Assembly (NCBI GenBank): GCA_002898555.1
Contig: BEHR01000005.1
Span: 1 to 64,000 of the forward strand
DNA length: 64,000 nt
Direction of reading: 5' to 3'
Source of the DNA: a bacterium HR15
Lineage (GTDB): Bacteria > Armatimonadota > Fimbriimonadia > Fimbriimonadales > GBS-DC
Positions 1-7,757 of this stretch are shown here, piece after piece. The position numbers and the translations under genes were made by a program. Position 1 is the first letter of the stretch, and each line of letters begins with the position of its first letter. The notes under the pieces were generated by a model, which saw nothing but the letters and a program-made list of their open reading frames with translations, did no database searches and was not told the origin of the DNA.

Positions 1-47
1 GCTGTCATCGATTGGGTGTAATAAGGTACAAATGTAGCAGGCGGAAA

Positions 48-104
48 TGGCAACCATCAGCGCAACACCCGCCTGCCAACAGACCAAAACGATGGAGGAC
101 GGCG
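48..104 (+). repeat. Leader repeat, copy 1
   Basis: This 5' leader resembles the one at 1354-1411. Both start ATGGCA, share the 13-mer CCCGCCTGCCAAC and the block ACCAAAAC, and end in a GGAGG-type ribosome site just before an exported-protein gene. An ATG at 47 opens a short reading frame that runs into the main gene in another frame. Whether the leader is regulatory, a translated upstream peptide or a duplication relic is not known. Confidence 0.5.
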
Positions 105-1343
105 ATGAGAAGATGCACAAAGCTGATGGTAACAGTCAGCGCTTTGGGGATAGCACTTTTGGTTGCAACACCGATTCGGGTGATGGGGCAACCACCTGGC
201 TTAGGTGAGAGTGAATCTATGTCAGATGAAGAACCGATCCTAACTATTCCTGAAGATATATGCGATATAGCAATTGAACCAATGGCAGTTGATCTGCTAT
301 TGAATGACCCTATAGACTTCTATGCCATCTATATGGTTCCCGTGCCTTGTGAGCCACCCCCCGCTGAATATAAATGTCAAGGTTGCCGAGATAAAGGCGG
401 AACGGTCTACGAGTGCTATGCTGATCCTGTTCCCGATGAAGTGATCCGTCAGATGAGGGAAACGGATCAATTGCTCCTCACTACGGGGTATACAGTGGAA
501 CTACACTGTGACCGCGAAGATGTCCCCTTCCGAGAAGCACGCCAGCGCTATCGGGTATTAGCCACCTGCCGGGAGGGTCAAGCGGCGATTCACGAGAGCC
601 AGTTTAGCCATCCTACTCACCCTTCTTATCGATTCCTGAAGAACTATCTGACCAACACCACACCTCAAATAATTGTGGATGGCAAGCCGTGGATCCCCTA
701 TCCTGAAGGTTCCCCTTTGCCCTTTATGCGCCCGATTGAACGAGTCTACTACGAGCATAAAAAACGGAAGCTCTTTGTCCAAGCGATGCGTCTTGAAACG
801 ATATGGGTTGCCTCTAATGATCGGATTAGTCATACTGACCCTGCAAGCAGCAACCTGAGCGTCCTCATAGAGCGTTCTCGCAGGTGGTGTGAGGCGGCAA
901 CTTGGTTTGATCGAAGTATGTGCGCCCTGGGGCGATTCGTGTCCAGCGAGCTGGGGAAGGGACTTTCGGCATCTTGGCTCCAGGACGGACGGATTCTGCT
1001 TGTTGCCGACCATCACTTATATCCAGAGTGGGAATGGCATCTTGTGGTGGATCCTCGTTTGCGTTACCTGACCGTTCAAGCGGAGCTTGTAGAGCGCAAG
1101 ACGAAAAAGATCCTGCAGCGGTGGCAAAACAGCGGTGTGATGCAGGGTGAAATCCCACTGGCGCAACAGGCTGTGTGGACGGAGGAAGCCAGCCAAAGCT
1201 CTGCGCAGCTGGTGGTGGAATGCCGTTCGTATGAACTGTGTTTCGATAAAAATCTGCATGAAGAGATTTTCCAGCGCATAAAGAAGGCTAAGTCCTTTCG
1301 GGACATGCGCGTAGAGCCATTCGTTGATATTCAGGTAAAATAA
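105..1343 (+). CDS. Secreted or membrane-anchored protein of unknown function
   Basis: I do not recognise the family. The start at 105 is preferred over upstream in-frame codons because GGAGG lies at 94-98 and because it puts a classical signal sequence at the N-terminus (MRRCTKLMV, then a hydrophobic stretch ending around VMGQPP). The mature protein, about 385 residues, is rich in Glu, Pro and Trp and has several cysteines, including a C-x2-C (KCQGC) near residues 85-90, which suggests disulfides or metal binding after export. It is followed by two more exported-protein genes on the same strand and shares a leader with the next one, so it probably belongs to a small lineage-specific secreted set. 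GC content looks lower than in the housekeeping genes. Confidence 0.7.
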   Translation: MRRCTKLMVTVSALGIALLVATPIRVMGQPPGLGESESMSDEEPILTIPEDICDIAIEPMAVDLLLNDPIDFYAIYMVPVPCEPPPAEYKCQGCRDKGGTVYECYADPVPDEVIRQMRETDQLLLTTGYTVELHCDREDVPFREARQRYRVLATCREGQAAIHESQFSHPTHPSYRFLKNYLTNTTPQIIVDGKPWIPYPEGSPLPFMRPIERVYYEHKKRKLFVQAMRLETIWVASNDRISHTDPASSNLSVLIERSRRWCEAATWFDRSMCALGRFVSSELGKGLSASWLQDGRILLVADHHLYPEWEWHLVVDPRLRYLTVQAELVERKTKKILQRWQNSGVMQGEIPLAQQAVWTEEASQSSAQLVVECRSYELCFDKNLHEEIFQRIKKAKSFRDMRVEPFVDIQVK

Positions 1344-1353
1344 AATATCAAGA

Positions 1354-1411
1354 ATGGCAGTGATGCGCTGCCCCGCCTGCCAACGAACCAAAACAGAGGA
1401 GGAGGATAGAG
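1354..1411 (+). repeat. Leader repeat, copy 2
   Basis: Second copy of the leader at 48-104. It contains CCCGCCTGCCAAC, then ACCAAAAC and GAGGAGGAGG before the ATG at 1412. Its upstream frame (ATG at 1354) would begin MAVMRCPACQRTKTEEE; the corresponding frame of copy 1 reads MATISATPACQQTKTMED. The similarity at peptide level may simply follow from the DNA similarity. Confidence 0.5.
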
Positions 1412-1885
1412 ATGAAACGGTTCCTTATGAAGTTAATCAATGGTTGGCAATGGAAGTGGTGTTTTGTGAGCGTGTTCCTATTGGCATCACATGCCGCGAT
1501 GGGAATGCCACATCCATGGCTCCAACAGCAAAACGCACCCGATCGGCCGCGGCGTGTCACGCTCAGAGATCACAAATGCGTCCCCATGCCAAGGGGTGCG
1601 CCATTTATTTTTGCAGAATGCGTTTATGTTAGCCCGCCTGCGCCTTCTGCAGCAGGGGACTATTGCGTTGGAAGCTGTTACAAGGGAGTATATCTCGAAA
1701 GCTTCAAGATGTGTGTATTCCAACGAGGCTCCACTTGTTCCGCTGAGGAAAAAGAGGTCAAGATCAAGATAACAGCGGTGGCTCCCTGTGTAGAAGAGGA
1801 GAGAAGGAACACTTGCAAATGTGGAGAATGGAGTAAGTTAGAGAAGCCACGAGAGGGAACATTGAAGCTGCCGAGGTGTGACTAA
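1412..1885 (+). CDS. Small cysteine-rich exported protein, unknown function
   Basis: A 157-residue protein with no family I recognise. The start is fixed by a strong GAGGAGGAGG site 7-10 bases upstream. The N-terminus has basic residues (MKRFLMK) followed by a hydrophobic signal segment (CFVSVFLLASHAAMG). The mature part contains about ten cysteines, including CVGSC and a C-terminal CKCGE, so a disulfide-bonded extracytoplasmic protein is likely. It lies 68 bases after an exported-protein gene and only 21 bases before the next, consistent with one transcript. No catalytic motif is visible. Confidence 0.65.
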   Translation: MKRFLMKLINGWQWKWCFVSVFLLASHAAMGMPHPWLQQQNAPDRPRRVTLRDHKCVPMPRGAPFIFAECVYVSPPAPSAAGDYCVGSCYKGVYLESFKMCVFQRGSTCSAEEKEVKIKITAVAPCVEEERRNTCKCGEWSKLEKPREGTLKLPRCD

Positions 1886-1906
1886 TATGTGGCAGGGGTG
1901 GCGTTC

Positions 1907-3049
1907 ATGCGTGCAGGGTGGACTGTTGGTTTCATAGGGGCCTGGCTAGGATGTGCACTGTTAGGTAGTGGCTCTATGTCTACAGAGCCACTACCTCAGC
2001 AGAAGGCACAACGGGCTCCATTCCAGGTTTACTATGACGCCCGGGAACGGCTAGCAGCGACAATGACCTTTGAATGGGTATCGTCCGGCGTGGTGCATAT
2101 TCCAGCGGACTCTATTGCCCGGTGGAACCAAACTTTCCTGAAGCAGCGATTATCATTTTCGGGAGAAGCGATTTTACCTTCGGAAGAAGCGCTTTTACCC
2201 GAGGTGGACATATTCACCGAAGTAAGTGAGTCTTACCTCATAGAGCGCACTCCAGAAAGATTGCGTCTTAGAATGCTTCGGCAATCTGTCAATCTGGAGA
2301 AAGCGCGGAACCCGCACGCTGAAAACTCCACCTATCAGGAGGATATCTACTTTCAAGGAAATACAGTGATTCTCGTTACATACGACACTGACGGCGCCAT
2401 CGCTCGTGTGGAAATTAGCGAATCGGGAGAGAAAGATGTGCTTGGTTTAGGTTCTCCTTCAGGGACGGATAATCCATGTAAGCTTGTGTTTATGGGAGGC
2501 GTCTCGCCTCTACGTCTTAGGGGGTCTTCACCGCAAGAGTGGCGATTATCTGAAGCCACCCCCGAAGAATGGGTTTTCGAACGGATCAAAGTAACGGAGA
2601 CGATGCCTCAAATCAAAGTTCACCTTGATCGGCGTTATCAAGACGCTCCTTCAAGGATAGAGATTATCTACCCCGGCGGGGCTACCTACACTTGGCGAAC
2701 CCTCAAGTATAAGCGTATTCAGGGAATGTGGTTTCCCTCAGAGGTCGAACTTGTTTACGAGGCGATGGATGAGCGGGGGCGAGACAAATTTATCTTAGTA
2801 CGTGCTGTTCGAACGAAAGAGGTTAATATAGATATTCCCGAAGGCACCCCTGTTGATGATCGGCGCAAGGAGGGATTGGGCGCTTGGGGATACTTTGAAT
2901 CGTCGGAGGGGATAGATGAAGACAGCTTACCAGAATCAGATGAAGACGAAAGAGATGGCTCGGACAAGGCAACGCGATGGGATAGTACGCTTATGCAGAC
3001 GATTTCTGGCGGGCAAAAAGGCAAGAAGCGGGGAGGGGGCGGCTCATAA
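1907..3049 (+). CDS. Exported protein, distantly LolA-like, unknown function
   Basis: The start at 1907 is chosen over a GTG at 1889 because AGGGGTGG precedes it and it begins the signal sequence (MRAGWTVGFIGAWLGCALLG). AWLGC could be a weak lipobox. The body is mostly beta-rich. A C-terminal section (IEIIYPGGATYTWRTLKY, GMWFPSEVELVY, a V-x-I-x-I-P stretch) has the rhythm of lipoprotein-carrier or outer-membrane-sorting domains, but this is only an impression. The tail is acidic, then very basic and glycine-rich (GKKRGGGGS). Last of three consecutive exported-protein genes. Confidence 0.6.
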   Translation: MRAGWTVGFIGAWLGCALLGSGSMSTEPLPQQKAQRAPFQVYYDARERLAATMTFEWVSSGVVHIPADSIARWNQTFLKQRLSFSGEAILPSEEALLPEVDIFTEVSESYLIERTPERLRLRMLRQSVNLEKARNPHAENSTYQEDIYFQGNTVILVTYDTDGAIARVEISESGEKDVLGLGSPSGTDNPCKLVFMGGVSPLRLRGSSPQEWRLSEATPEEWVFERIKVTETMPQIKVHLDRRYQDAPSRIEIIYPGGATYTWRTLKYKRIQGMWFPSEVELVYEAMDERGRDKFILVRAVRTKEVNIDIPEGTPVDDRRKEGLGAWGYFESSEGIDEDSLPESDEDERDGSDKATRWDSTLMQTISGGQKGKKRGGGGS

Positions 3050-3144
3050 AAGGGTGTGGTCGTTGCAACGGGTAGTGCTGGTCCTCATGACGGGGGAGTG
3101 ACGATGGTTGCCCGTCGTCGCAGGAAGGGTTAGCATAAGCGTTA

Positions 3145-3801
3145 TTATTCCCCACAGCGAATAGTAAAGTGAAGCAGCGTCTCGTCGGGCGGGATCGCGC
3201 GCGAGGCATCGCCCTCCATGAACAGGTTGCAGTAGGCGGTCTTCAGCGTGTTGAAGTCGCGCTCCGTGATTTGCAACGGAATGCCCGAAATGAAGGTGGG
3301 GTACATCATATCTTCAGGATTATCGCTGTGCCCGCCAATACCCAGAGCATGCCCGAACTCATGCGCTGCCACACTCCGAATATCTACCGCGCTGTTGCCC
3401 TTGACACCGATGCTGATCGTCGCGCTCACCAGCTGTCCGTTCGTGCGGAAGGTATATTCGGTCAGTCCGTCGCGCGTGGTTGGGTCGAAGTGCACCACGA
3501 TCTGCGCACGCTCCTGCGAATCGACCAGCCGATAGCGGATTTTCATCTCACTTCTCTCCACCCACTGGTCGAACCCTTGCAACGCGAAGCTTTGGCGCAG
3601 CTCGGTATAGTTTGCGTCTCTAACGAAGTAGACACTTACTGGAAATCCGCTCCAGTGTAGCAATCGCTCCAGTCGCGGCACATAGTTGGGGGTAAAGGTC
3701 TCGGCAGTGCAGACCGCCTGCTGACCCGATTGCACCCCACCACATCCACTGAGGATGAGGGCAAGCAAACTCAGAAGCCCATACCACCATCGTCTGCGCA
3801 T
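3145..3801 (-). CDS. Matrixin-like zinc metalloprotease lipoprotein
   Basis: A 218-residue protein with a lipoprotein signal (MRRRWWYG, hydrophobic core, lipobox LSGC) and the metzincin zinc site HEFGHALGIGGH near residue 147, with Met in the following DMMYP segment as the expected Met-turn. This is the matrixin (M10) pattern, so a lipid-anchored extracytoplasmic endopeptidase is expected. The ATG at 3801 is preferred to that at 3807 because GGGAG is 7 bases upstream of 3801 but touches 3807. It ends in a double TAA. Divergent from rpmE. Natural substrate unknown. Confidence 0.85.
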   Translation of the reverse strand: MRRRWWYGLLSLLALILSGCGGVQSGQQAVCTAETFTPNYVPRLERLLHWSGFPVSVYFVRDANYTELRQSFALQGFDQWVERSEMKIRYRLVDSQERAQIVVHFDPTTRDGLTEYTFRTNGQLVSATISIGVKGNSAVDIRSVAAHEFGHALGIGGHSDNPEDMMYPTFISGIPLQITERDFNTLKTAYCNLFMEGDASRAIPPDETLLHFTIRCGE

Positions 3802-3838
3802 CGCCATACTCCCGTTTCGATTTTAGGCAATGGACTGG

Positions 3839-3844
3839 TATAAT
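3839..3844 (+). promoter_or_regulatory. -10 element of rpmE
   Basis: TATAAT in the divergent region between the matrixin gene and rpmE, 23 bases before the rpmE start, which also has an AGGAGG site. No clear -35 hexamer was identified. Confidence 0.55.
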
Positions 3845-3867
3845 TTACCCTATAGGAGGCGAGAGGT

Positions 3868-4086
3868 ATGAAACCAGGTATCCATCCGAAGTATGTGATT
3901 GCGACGGTGCATTGCGCGTGTGGCAACACCTTCCAGACGCTTTCGACCAAAGAGGAGATTCGGCTGGAGGTGTGCGCGGCGTGTCATCCCGTGTTCACGG
4001 GCGAGGGCACGCGCCGCGTGGTGGACACCGAAGGGCGTGTGGAACGATTCATGCGCAAATATCAAAACTATGGGAAGCAGCCATGA
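3868..4086 (+). CDS. rpmE: 50S ribosomal protein L31 (bL31)
   Basis: A 72-residue protein beginning MKPGIHPKY, typical of bL31. It keeps the cysteines of the zinc-binding form (HCACGNTF and [10 protein letters not shown]), so this is the C+ paralogue. It ends with the usual basic RFMRKYQ tail. AGGAGG precedes the start. The TGA stop overlaps the next start (ATGA), indicating translational coupling to the DUF1385 gene. rpmE next to a DUF1385 gene is a recurrent bacterial arrangement. Confidence 0.96.
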   Translation: MKPGIHPKYVIATVHCACGNTFQTLSTKEEIRLEVCAACHPVFTGEGTRRVVDTEGRVERFMRKYQNYGKQP

Positions 4087-5048
4087 GTGAGGCACAGCAA
4101 CGCTACTGGCGATATGGGGGGCAGGCAGTCATCGAGGGTGTGATGATGCGCAGCCCCCGCTATTTCGCTATCGCCTGCCGTGCGCCCGATGGCTCGCTCG
4201 TGGTGCATTCGGAACCACTGACCAACACGCTCATTGGCAAGCTGCAATTTCTGAACCGCCCCTTCCTGCGCGGGATCTTGATGCTTATCGACGCGCTCGC
4301 ATTGGGCATCAAGTCGCTGCACTTCTCCAGTCAGGTGCAATTACAGGGCAACCCGCACGGGAAGCCGATGCCCCGCTCCGTGCAAGATATCGCGATTGGC
4401 ACTTCAGCGGCTTTCGGGCTGGGGCTGGGCATTCTGCTCTTTTTCGTGTTGCCCACCCTGTTGACCGACTGGCTCAAGCGCGAGGGTTGGGGCAGTCTCG
4501 AACAGAACCTGCTGGATGGTCTGCTGCGGATCGCCATCTTTCTGGGCTATATCGGGCTGATTGGGTTCATGCCGGACATCTATCGGGTGTTCCAGTATCA
4601 CGGGGCGGAACATAAAGCGATCAATGCGCTGGAGGAGGGTTTCCCCGTTACCGTAGAGCATGCCCAAGCGCAGACGCGCTTGCATCCACGCTGCGGCACC
4701 AGCTTCGTGCTGTTAGTACTAATCGTGAGCATTCTGGTCTTTGCCTTGCTTGGTCGCCCGCCGGCCTATATTCGTATCCCAATGCACCTTGCGCTATTGC
4801 CCTTGATTGCCAGCCTGGTGTACGAGGTGATTCGGCTGGCGGGGATGTTTCGGAGTGGCTGGCTCACGCGCGTGTTGCTTGCGCCGGGCTTATGGAGCCA
4901 GTACCTGACCACGCGTGAGCCGAGCAGGGATCAGATCGAAGTGGCGGTCGCGGCATTGCGTGAAGTGATGGCATTAGAGGAAGGGTTTGCGCCTGCCCGC
5001 CAAGAAAAGGGCGCAGAGTGTCGAGAGCATGCAGGTTCCGGTGGGTAG
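4083..5048 (+). CDS. DUF1385 family membrane protein
   Basis: A 321-residue integral membrane protein of the DUF1385 (YqhQ-like) family, recognised from the N-terminal [14 protein letters not shown] signature and the motif [13 protein letters not shown], with a following [12 protein letters not shown] block. Several hydrophobic segments fill the region from about residue 95 to 270. Biochemical function is not established for the family. The in-frame ORF extends further upstream, but ATG 4083 overlaps the rpmE stop and starts the conserved domain. In many bacteria prfA and prmC follow this gene; here the RNase P RNA does. Confidence 0.88.
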   Translation: MSEAQQRYWRYGGQAVIEGVMMRSPRYFAIACRAPDGSLVVHSEPLTNTLIGKLQFLNRPFLRGILMLIDALALGIKSLHFSSQVQLQGNPHGKPMPRSVQDIAIGTSAAFGLGLGILLFFVLPTLLTDWLKREGWGSLEQNLLDGLLRIAIFLGYIGLIGFMPDIYRVFQYHGAEHKAINALEEGFPVTVEHAQAQTRLHPRCGTSFVLLVLIVSILVFALLGRPPAYIRIPMHLALLPLIASLVYEVIRLAGMFRSGWLTRVLLAPGLWSQYLTTREPSRDQIEVAVAALREVMALEEGFAPARQEKGAECREHAGSGG

Positions 5049-5078
5049 GGGAGGGGGCGATCCTCTTATCTACTCGGT

Positions 5079-5170
5079 TGCAAATTTTTCTCTGACTCAG
5101 ACGGCAAAATTTTCTTTTCCGACCCAGCAGCAAATTTTTTTTCTCTGACCCAGACGGGTACCCCGGAGAA
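5079..5170 (+). repeat. Intergenic modular repeat, locus A (three units)
   Basis: Three adjacent imperfect units, each GCAAA, a T-rich run, then CTCTGACCCAG or TTCCGACCCAG. The last unit continues into CAGACGGGTACCCCGGAG. Related sequence occurs at 14672-14738 and, inverted, at 55138-55192. All copies are intergenic. This one ends about 14 bases before the -10 element of the RNase P RNA gene. Confidence 0.75.
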
Positions 5171-5183
5171 ACAATTTCACAGG

Positions 5184-5189
5184 TATAAT
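5184..5189 (+). promoter_or_regulatory. -10 element of rnpB
   Basis: A perfect TATAAT six bases before the first base of the P1 helix of RNase P RNA, the expected distance for a transcription start. No good TTGACA was found at the -35 distance. Confidence 0.7.
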
Positions 5190-5195
5190 TTGGAT

Positions 5196-5545
5196 GGGCT
5201 GCTGGCTGGGCGGCGGCTCCCTGCCGCGTGCAGGGGGAGGAAAGTCCGGGCTTCGCAGGAGACTGTGCTGGGTAACCCCCAGGCGCCTGAATGGGCGACG
5301 GAAAGTGCCACAGAAACGCAGACCGCCCCTTTGGGGTAAGGGTGAAATGGTGCGGTAAGAGCGCACCAGCGTGCGCGTGAGCGCTCGGCTGGGCAAACCC
5401 CACAGGAAGCAAGGTCAAATAGGGAGGGGATGACGCGCTCCGCCGACCCTCCGGGTTGACCGCTGAAGGCTTCGCGTAAGCGAGTGCCTTAGAGAGATCG
5501 CCGCCACGAACAGAACCCGGCTTACACGCCAGCAGCCCTCCATCC
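5196..5545 (+). ncRNA. rnpB: RNase P RNA (bacterial type A)
   Basis: The catalytic RNA of ribonuclease P, which matures tRNA 5' ends. Conserved blocks are present in order: GAGGAAAGTCCGGGC near 5229, AGAAACGCAGACCGCC near 5312, GGTAAGGGTGAAA followed by GGTGCGGTAAGAGCGCACC, then GGCAAACCCC, and AGAACCCGGCTTA near 5511. The 5' GGGCTGCTGGC pairs with the 3' GCCAGCAGCCC to form P1, which bounds the gene. Ends are accurate to a few bases. Confidence 0.97.
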
Positions 5546-5661
5546 CAAACTAAGCAAGCGGGTCGCGTCGCGGCTCCAACGCTTAGCTACGCAGCGGAGC
5601 GGGCATATTAACGACATGACGCACTGATTGACGCCTTCACAGGAGCAGGCAAACGCGCTGC

Positions 5662-5829
5662 TTACCCGTTAGGGGGTTCAGTCCGCTTCGGCGAGTCGGA
5701 GGAGACTGTCTTATCCGACTCGCCGGAGGAGCCAGACGGGCTGGATGGCTCCACCGAGGTGAAGGTGTAGTAATGAATGAGTCGACCATCCTCTTTCTGC
5801 TCGGTGCGCTTATGCATACGCCAGCGCAT
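5662..5829 (-). CDS. Small hydrophilic protein, unknown function
   Basis: A 55-residue reading frame starting MRWRMHKRTEQKEDGRLIHY, followed by a Ser/Pro/Glu-rich tail. The start is supported by a strong AGGAGGG site located inside the last codons of the ROK kinase gene, whose stop lies 2 bases before this ATG; this is a typical coupled arrangement. No family recognised. The compact basic N-terminus and disordered acidic tail fit a small regulatory or accessory protein. Confidence 0.6.
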   Translation of the reverse strand: MRWRMHKRTEQKEDGRLIHYYTFTSVEPSSPSGSSGESDKTVSSDSPKRTEPPNG

Positions 5830-5831
5830 AG

Positions 5832-6869
5832 TTAGCCCTCCTGAACCCCTTGCCATGCGAGTGCGGCTCCGCCTAAGATGCCCGCATCGTCGATGCGCTC
5901 AGCGGGCACGATGCGGCACATCTCCAACAGCGTCGGGATGGCGTAGTCGCGCGCGGCGCGCCGAATCGCGTCGAACAGCACCGCGCCTGCCTTCGCAATC
6001 TGCCCGCCAATCGCGACCACTTCCGGGTTAAAAATGTTGATAAAGCTCGCCACCGCGACGCCAAGATAGAACCCCGTTTCCTCCCAGATTTCACGCGCGA
6101 CGGGGTCACCTTGCTCCGATGCTTCCGAGACCAGTTTGGGCGTGATTCGGGCGGGGTCGCCTCCACAAAGTTGGGCGAGCAGGCTGTTTGGGGCACGCCG
6201 TATCTTTTCGCGAGCGCGTTCGATAATGGCGTCGCGCTTGGCAAGGGCTTCAATACAACCCGTTGCCCCGCAGCCGCAGCGGGGACCACCCATCAGCACG
6301 ACAGTATGCCCCAGCTCGCCCGCACCGCCGCTGGCACCCACCAGCAATACACCACCTTGCCAGTGGGCGTTGCCTTGCACCTGCTCGCGGGTTAGCACCA
6401 CACCACCGCCGATGCCCGTGCCCAGTGTCAGCATCACCAGCCCTTTCGCCTGCCCACGCCCCACACCATAGTAATACTCACCCAGCGCGGCAAGATTGGC
6501 GTCGTTGCCCATCTGCACAGGAATCCCTAATCGCTGTTGGATGGCGTCGCCCAGCGGGATTTCGCGCCACTCGTAAAACAGTCCCTCGCGCCACTCCCCG
6601 AAGTTGGGCGCCCAGCGTACCACACCGTGCAGGCTATCGATGTGCCCGGGCGCAGCAATGCCTATCATTTGAATCGCGCTTCGCGGGACGCCCGCTGCCC
6701 GAATCGACTCTTCTATCGTGCCCAGAATCGCATCCAAGGTAGCGGGAAAACCTTCCTGCGCCCGTGAAAGCTGCTGCGCCGGCTTTCCTTGAATCGCGCC
6801 CTGCCGGTTCACAACGGCAGCACGCACATTCGTCCCGCCCAGATCAACCCCAATCACATAGCGTGCCAT
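5832..6869 (-). CDS. ROK family sugar kinase, probable glucokinase
   Basis: A 345-residue ROK kinase. The N-terminal phosphate loop is IGVDLGGTNVRAAVV, a GTGIGGG segment lies mid-protein, and the ROK zinc motif is complete (GPRCGCGATGCIEAL). It is expected to phosphorylate glucose or a related hexose with ATP in the cytosol. The N-terminal loop fixes the start at 6869. There is no Shine-Dalgarno, but a TATACT box lies 7 bases upstream, so the mRNA is probably leaderless. Longer in-frame ORF upstream is non-homologous repeat sequence. N-acetylhexosamine or mannose kinase activity cannot be excluded. Confidence 0.9.
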   Translation of the reverse strand: MARYVIGVDLGGTNVRAAVVNRQGAIQGKPAQQLSRAQEGFPATLDAILGTIEESIRAAGVPRSAIQMIGIAAPGHIDSLHGVVRWAPNFGEWREGLFYEWREIPLGDAIQQRLGIPVQMGNDANLAALGEYYYGVGRGQAKGLVMLTLGTGIGGGVVLTREQVQGNAHWQGGVLLVGASGGAGELGHTVVLMGGPRCGCGATGCIEALAKRDAIIERAREKIRRAPNSLLAQLCGGDPARITPKLVSEASEQGDPVAREIWEETGFYLGVAVASFINIFNPEVVAIGGQIAKAGAVLFDAIRRAARDYAIPTLLEMCRIVPAERIDDAGILGGAALAWQGVQEG

Positions 6870-6876
6870 CGCTGGC

Positions 6877-6882
6877 AGTATA
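6877..6882 (-). promoter_or_regulatory. -10 element of the ROK kinase gene (leaderless)
   Basis: TATACT on the minus strand, 7 bases before the ATG at 6869, with no ribosome site between. This spacing places the transcript start at or next to the start codon. Confidence 0.5.
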
Positions 6883-6938
6883 CCTCGCACACGGTATATG
6901 AGACGGCAAAATTTTGTCTGCTCAAGAGGCACCCTCAT

Positions 6939-7005
6939 TGGGGGCGCACACGCAGGTGCGCCCCTACTCACCTTGTTGCAGGGGCAGACCCGGGTGTCTG
7001 CCCTG
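6939..7005. repeat. Pair of intergenic palindromes
   Basis: Two GC-rich inverted repeats in tandem: GGGGGCGCAC with GTGCGCCCC (6943-6966 region), and GGGCAGAC with GTCTGCCC (6984-7005 region). They lie between the divergent ROK kinase and lipoprotein genes. They resemble REP-type elements, with no T-run to make either a convincing terminator. Confidence 0.6.
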
Positions 7006-7053
7006 TAAAAGCATGTCTGCCCGATGAGAGGATTTGCCTCTCTTCTAAACAGG

Positions 7054-7059
7054 TATACT
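7054..7059 (+). promoter_or_regulatory. -10 element of the lipoprotein gene (leaderless)
   Basis: TATACT 8 bases before GTG 7068 (5 before TTG 7065), with no Shine-Dalgarno, consistent with a leaderless transcript. Confidence 0.5.
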
Positions 7060-7067
7060 ACCCCTTG

Positions 7068-7757
7068 GTGAAGGGGCATCTCCTCTGCATCGGCGGGTTG
7101 CTGGGGCTATGGATGGCAGGCTGCGCGCGGTTTCCCGCCACGCCAGCTGGTGGGGGCGTGCGCCGGTTGGTGATCGAAATGCAGGTCGCTGGGCGCATTC
7201 GCCCCGAATATACCTACTTCGTGCTGTTCAATCTGAGCAACGACCCGACGGGGCAGCAGGGTCCCGTGCCCGTCGTGCGCCCTCCATGGGGCAACGGCTT
7301 CGCCGCCGGAATGTTCACCCACTTTATGCGCTATGATACCCTGCAACCGCAGGGTGGCTATGGACTTTATCGCGTCGTGGACGGCACAAACCTCTCCGTC
7401 TTTCAGTATATCGGCGCGCCGCGCATGTCGGAGCCAGTGGGAACCAACGGCAACCGCTTACGATTTGAGGTCGATCTGACCCAGTTCATTCCCGATCCCG
7501 ATGAGGCACGTGCAATGGTCTATGTCCAGGTGAATTTTATCGCCACAGATCGCGTGCCCTTAGACCCCAACGATCCCACGCCGAAGGTGTGGGATGCACT
7601 GGGCGATAGCCGGGTGGAGATTAATCGCTACCTAAATATCCGTATCGACCAGAATCGCATTTTTCGGAATGGGGACACGGGCGTAGAGGTCGCGGGTGAT
7701 GTGGCGGACCCCGATCTGGACATTGTGGATTGGCGGATAGAGGTACGCACGCTATGA
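7068..7757 (+). CDS. Lipoprotein of unknown function
   Basis: About 229 residues. The likely start is GTG 7068 (TTG 7065 is the alternative), because this gives a short lipoprotein signal (VKGHLLCIGGLLGLW) ending in the lipobox MAGC. A longer ORF upstream runs through repeat DNA and is rejected. The mature part is beta-rich (YTYFVLFNLSNDPTG, RLRFEVDLTQFIPDP) and ends with an ISD-like edge strand, so an extracytoplasmic beta-sandwich is likely. Its stop overlaps the start of the MFS-HEAT gene (ATGA), so the two are co-translated and may work together at the membrane. Confidence 0.7.
   Translation: MKGHLLCIGGLLGLWMAGCARFPATPAGGGVRRLVIEMQVAGRIRPEYTYFVLFNLSNDPTGQQGPVPVVRPPWGNGFAAGMFTHFMRYDTLQPQGGYGLYRVVDGTNLSVFQYIGAPRMSEPVGTNGNRLRFEVDLTQFIPDPDEARAMVYVQVNFIATDRVPLDPNDPTPKVWDALGDSRVEINRYLNIRIDQNRIFRNGDTGVEVAGDVADPDLDIVDWRIEVRTL

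Noticed and set aside
558-1016. Minus-strand open frame of 152 codons
   Set aside because: It lies entirely within the exported-protein gene at 105-1343, has no ribosome site, and its protein has no recognisable domain.
5546-5661. Terminator for rnpB
   Set aside because: No hairpin followed by a T-run is evident in the sequence after the P1 helix.
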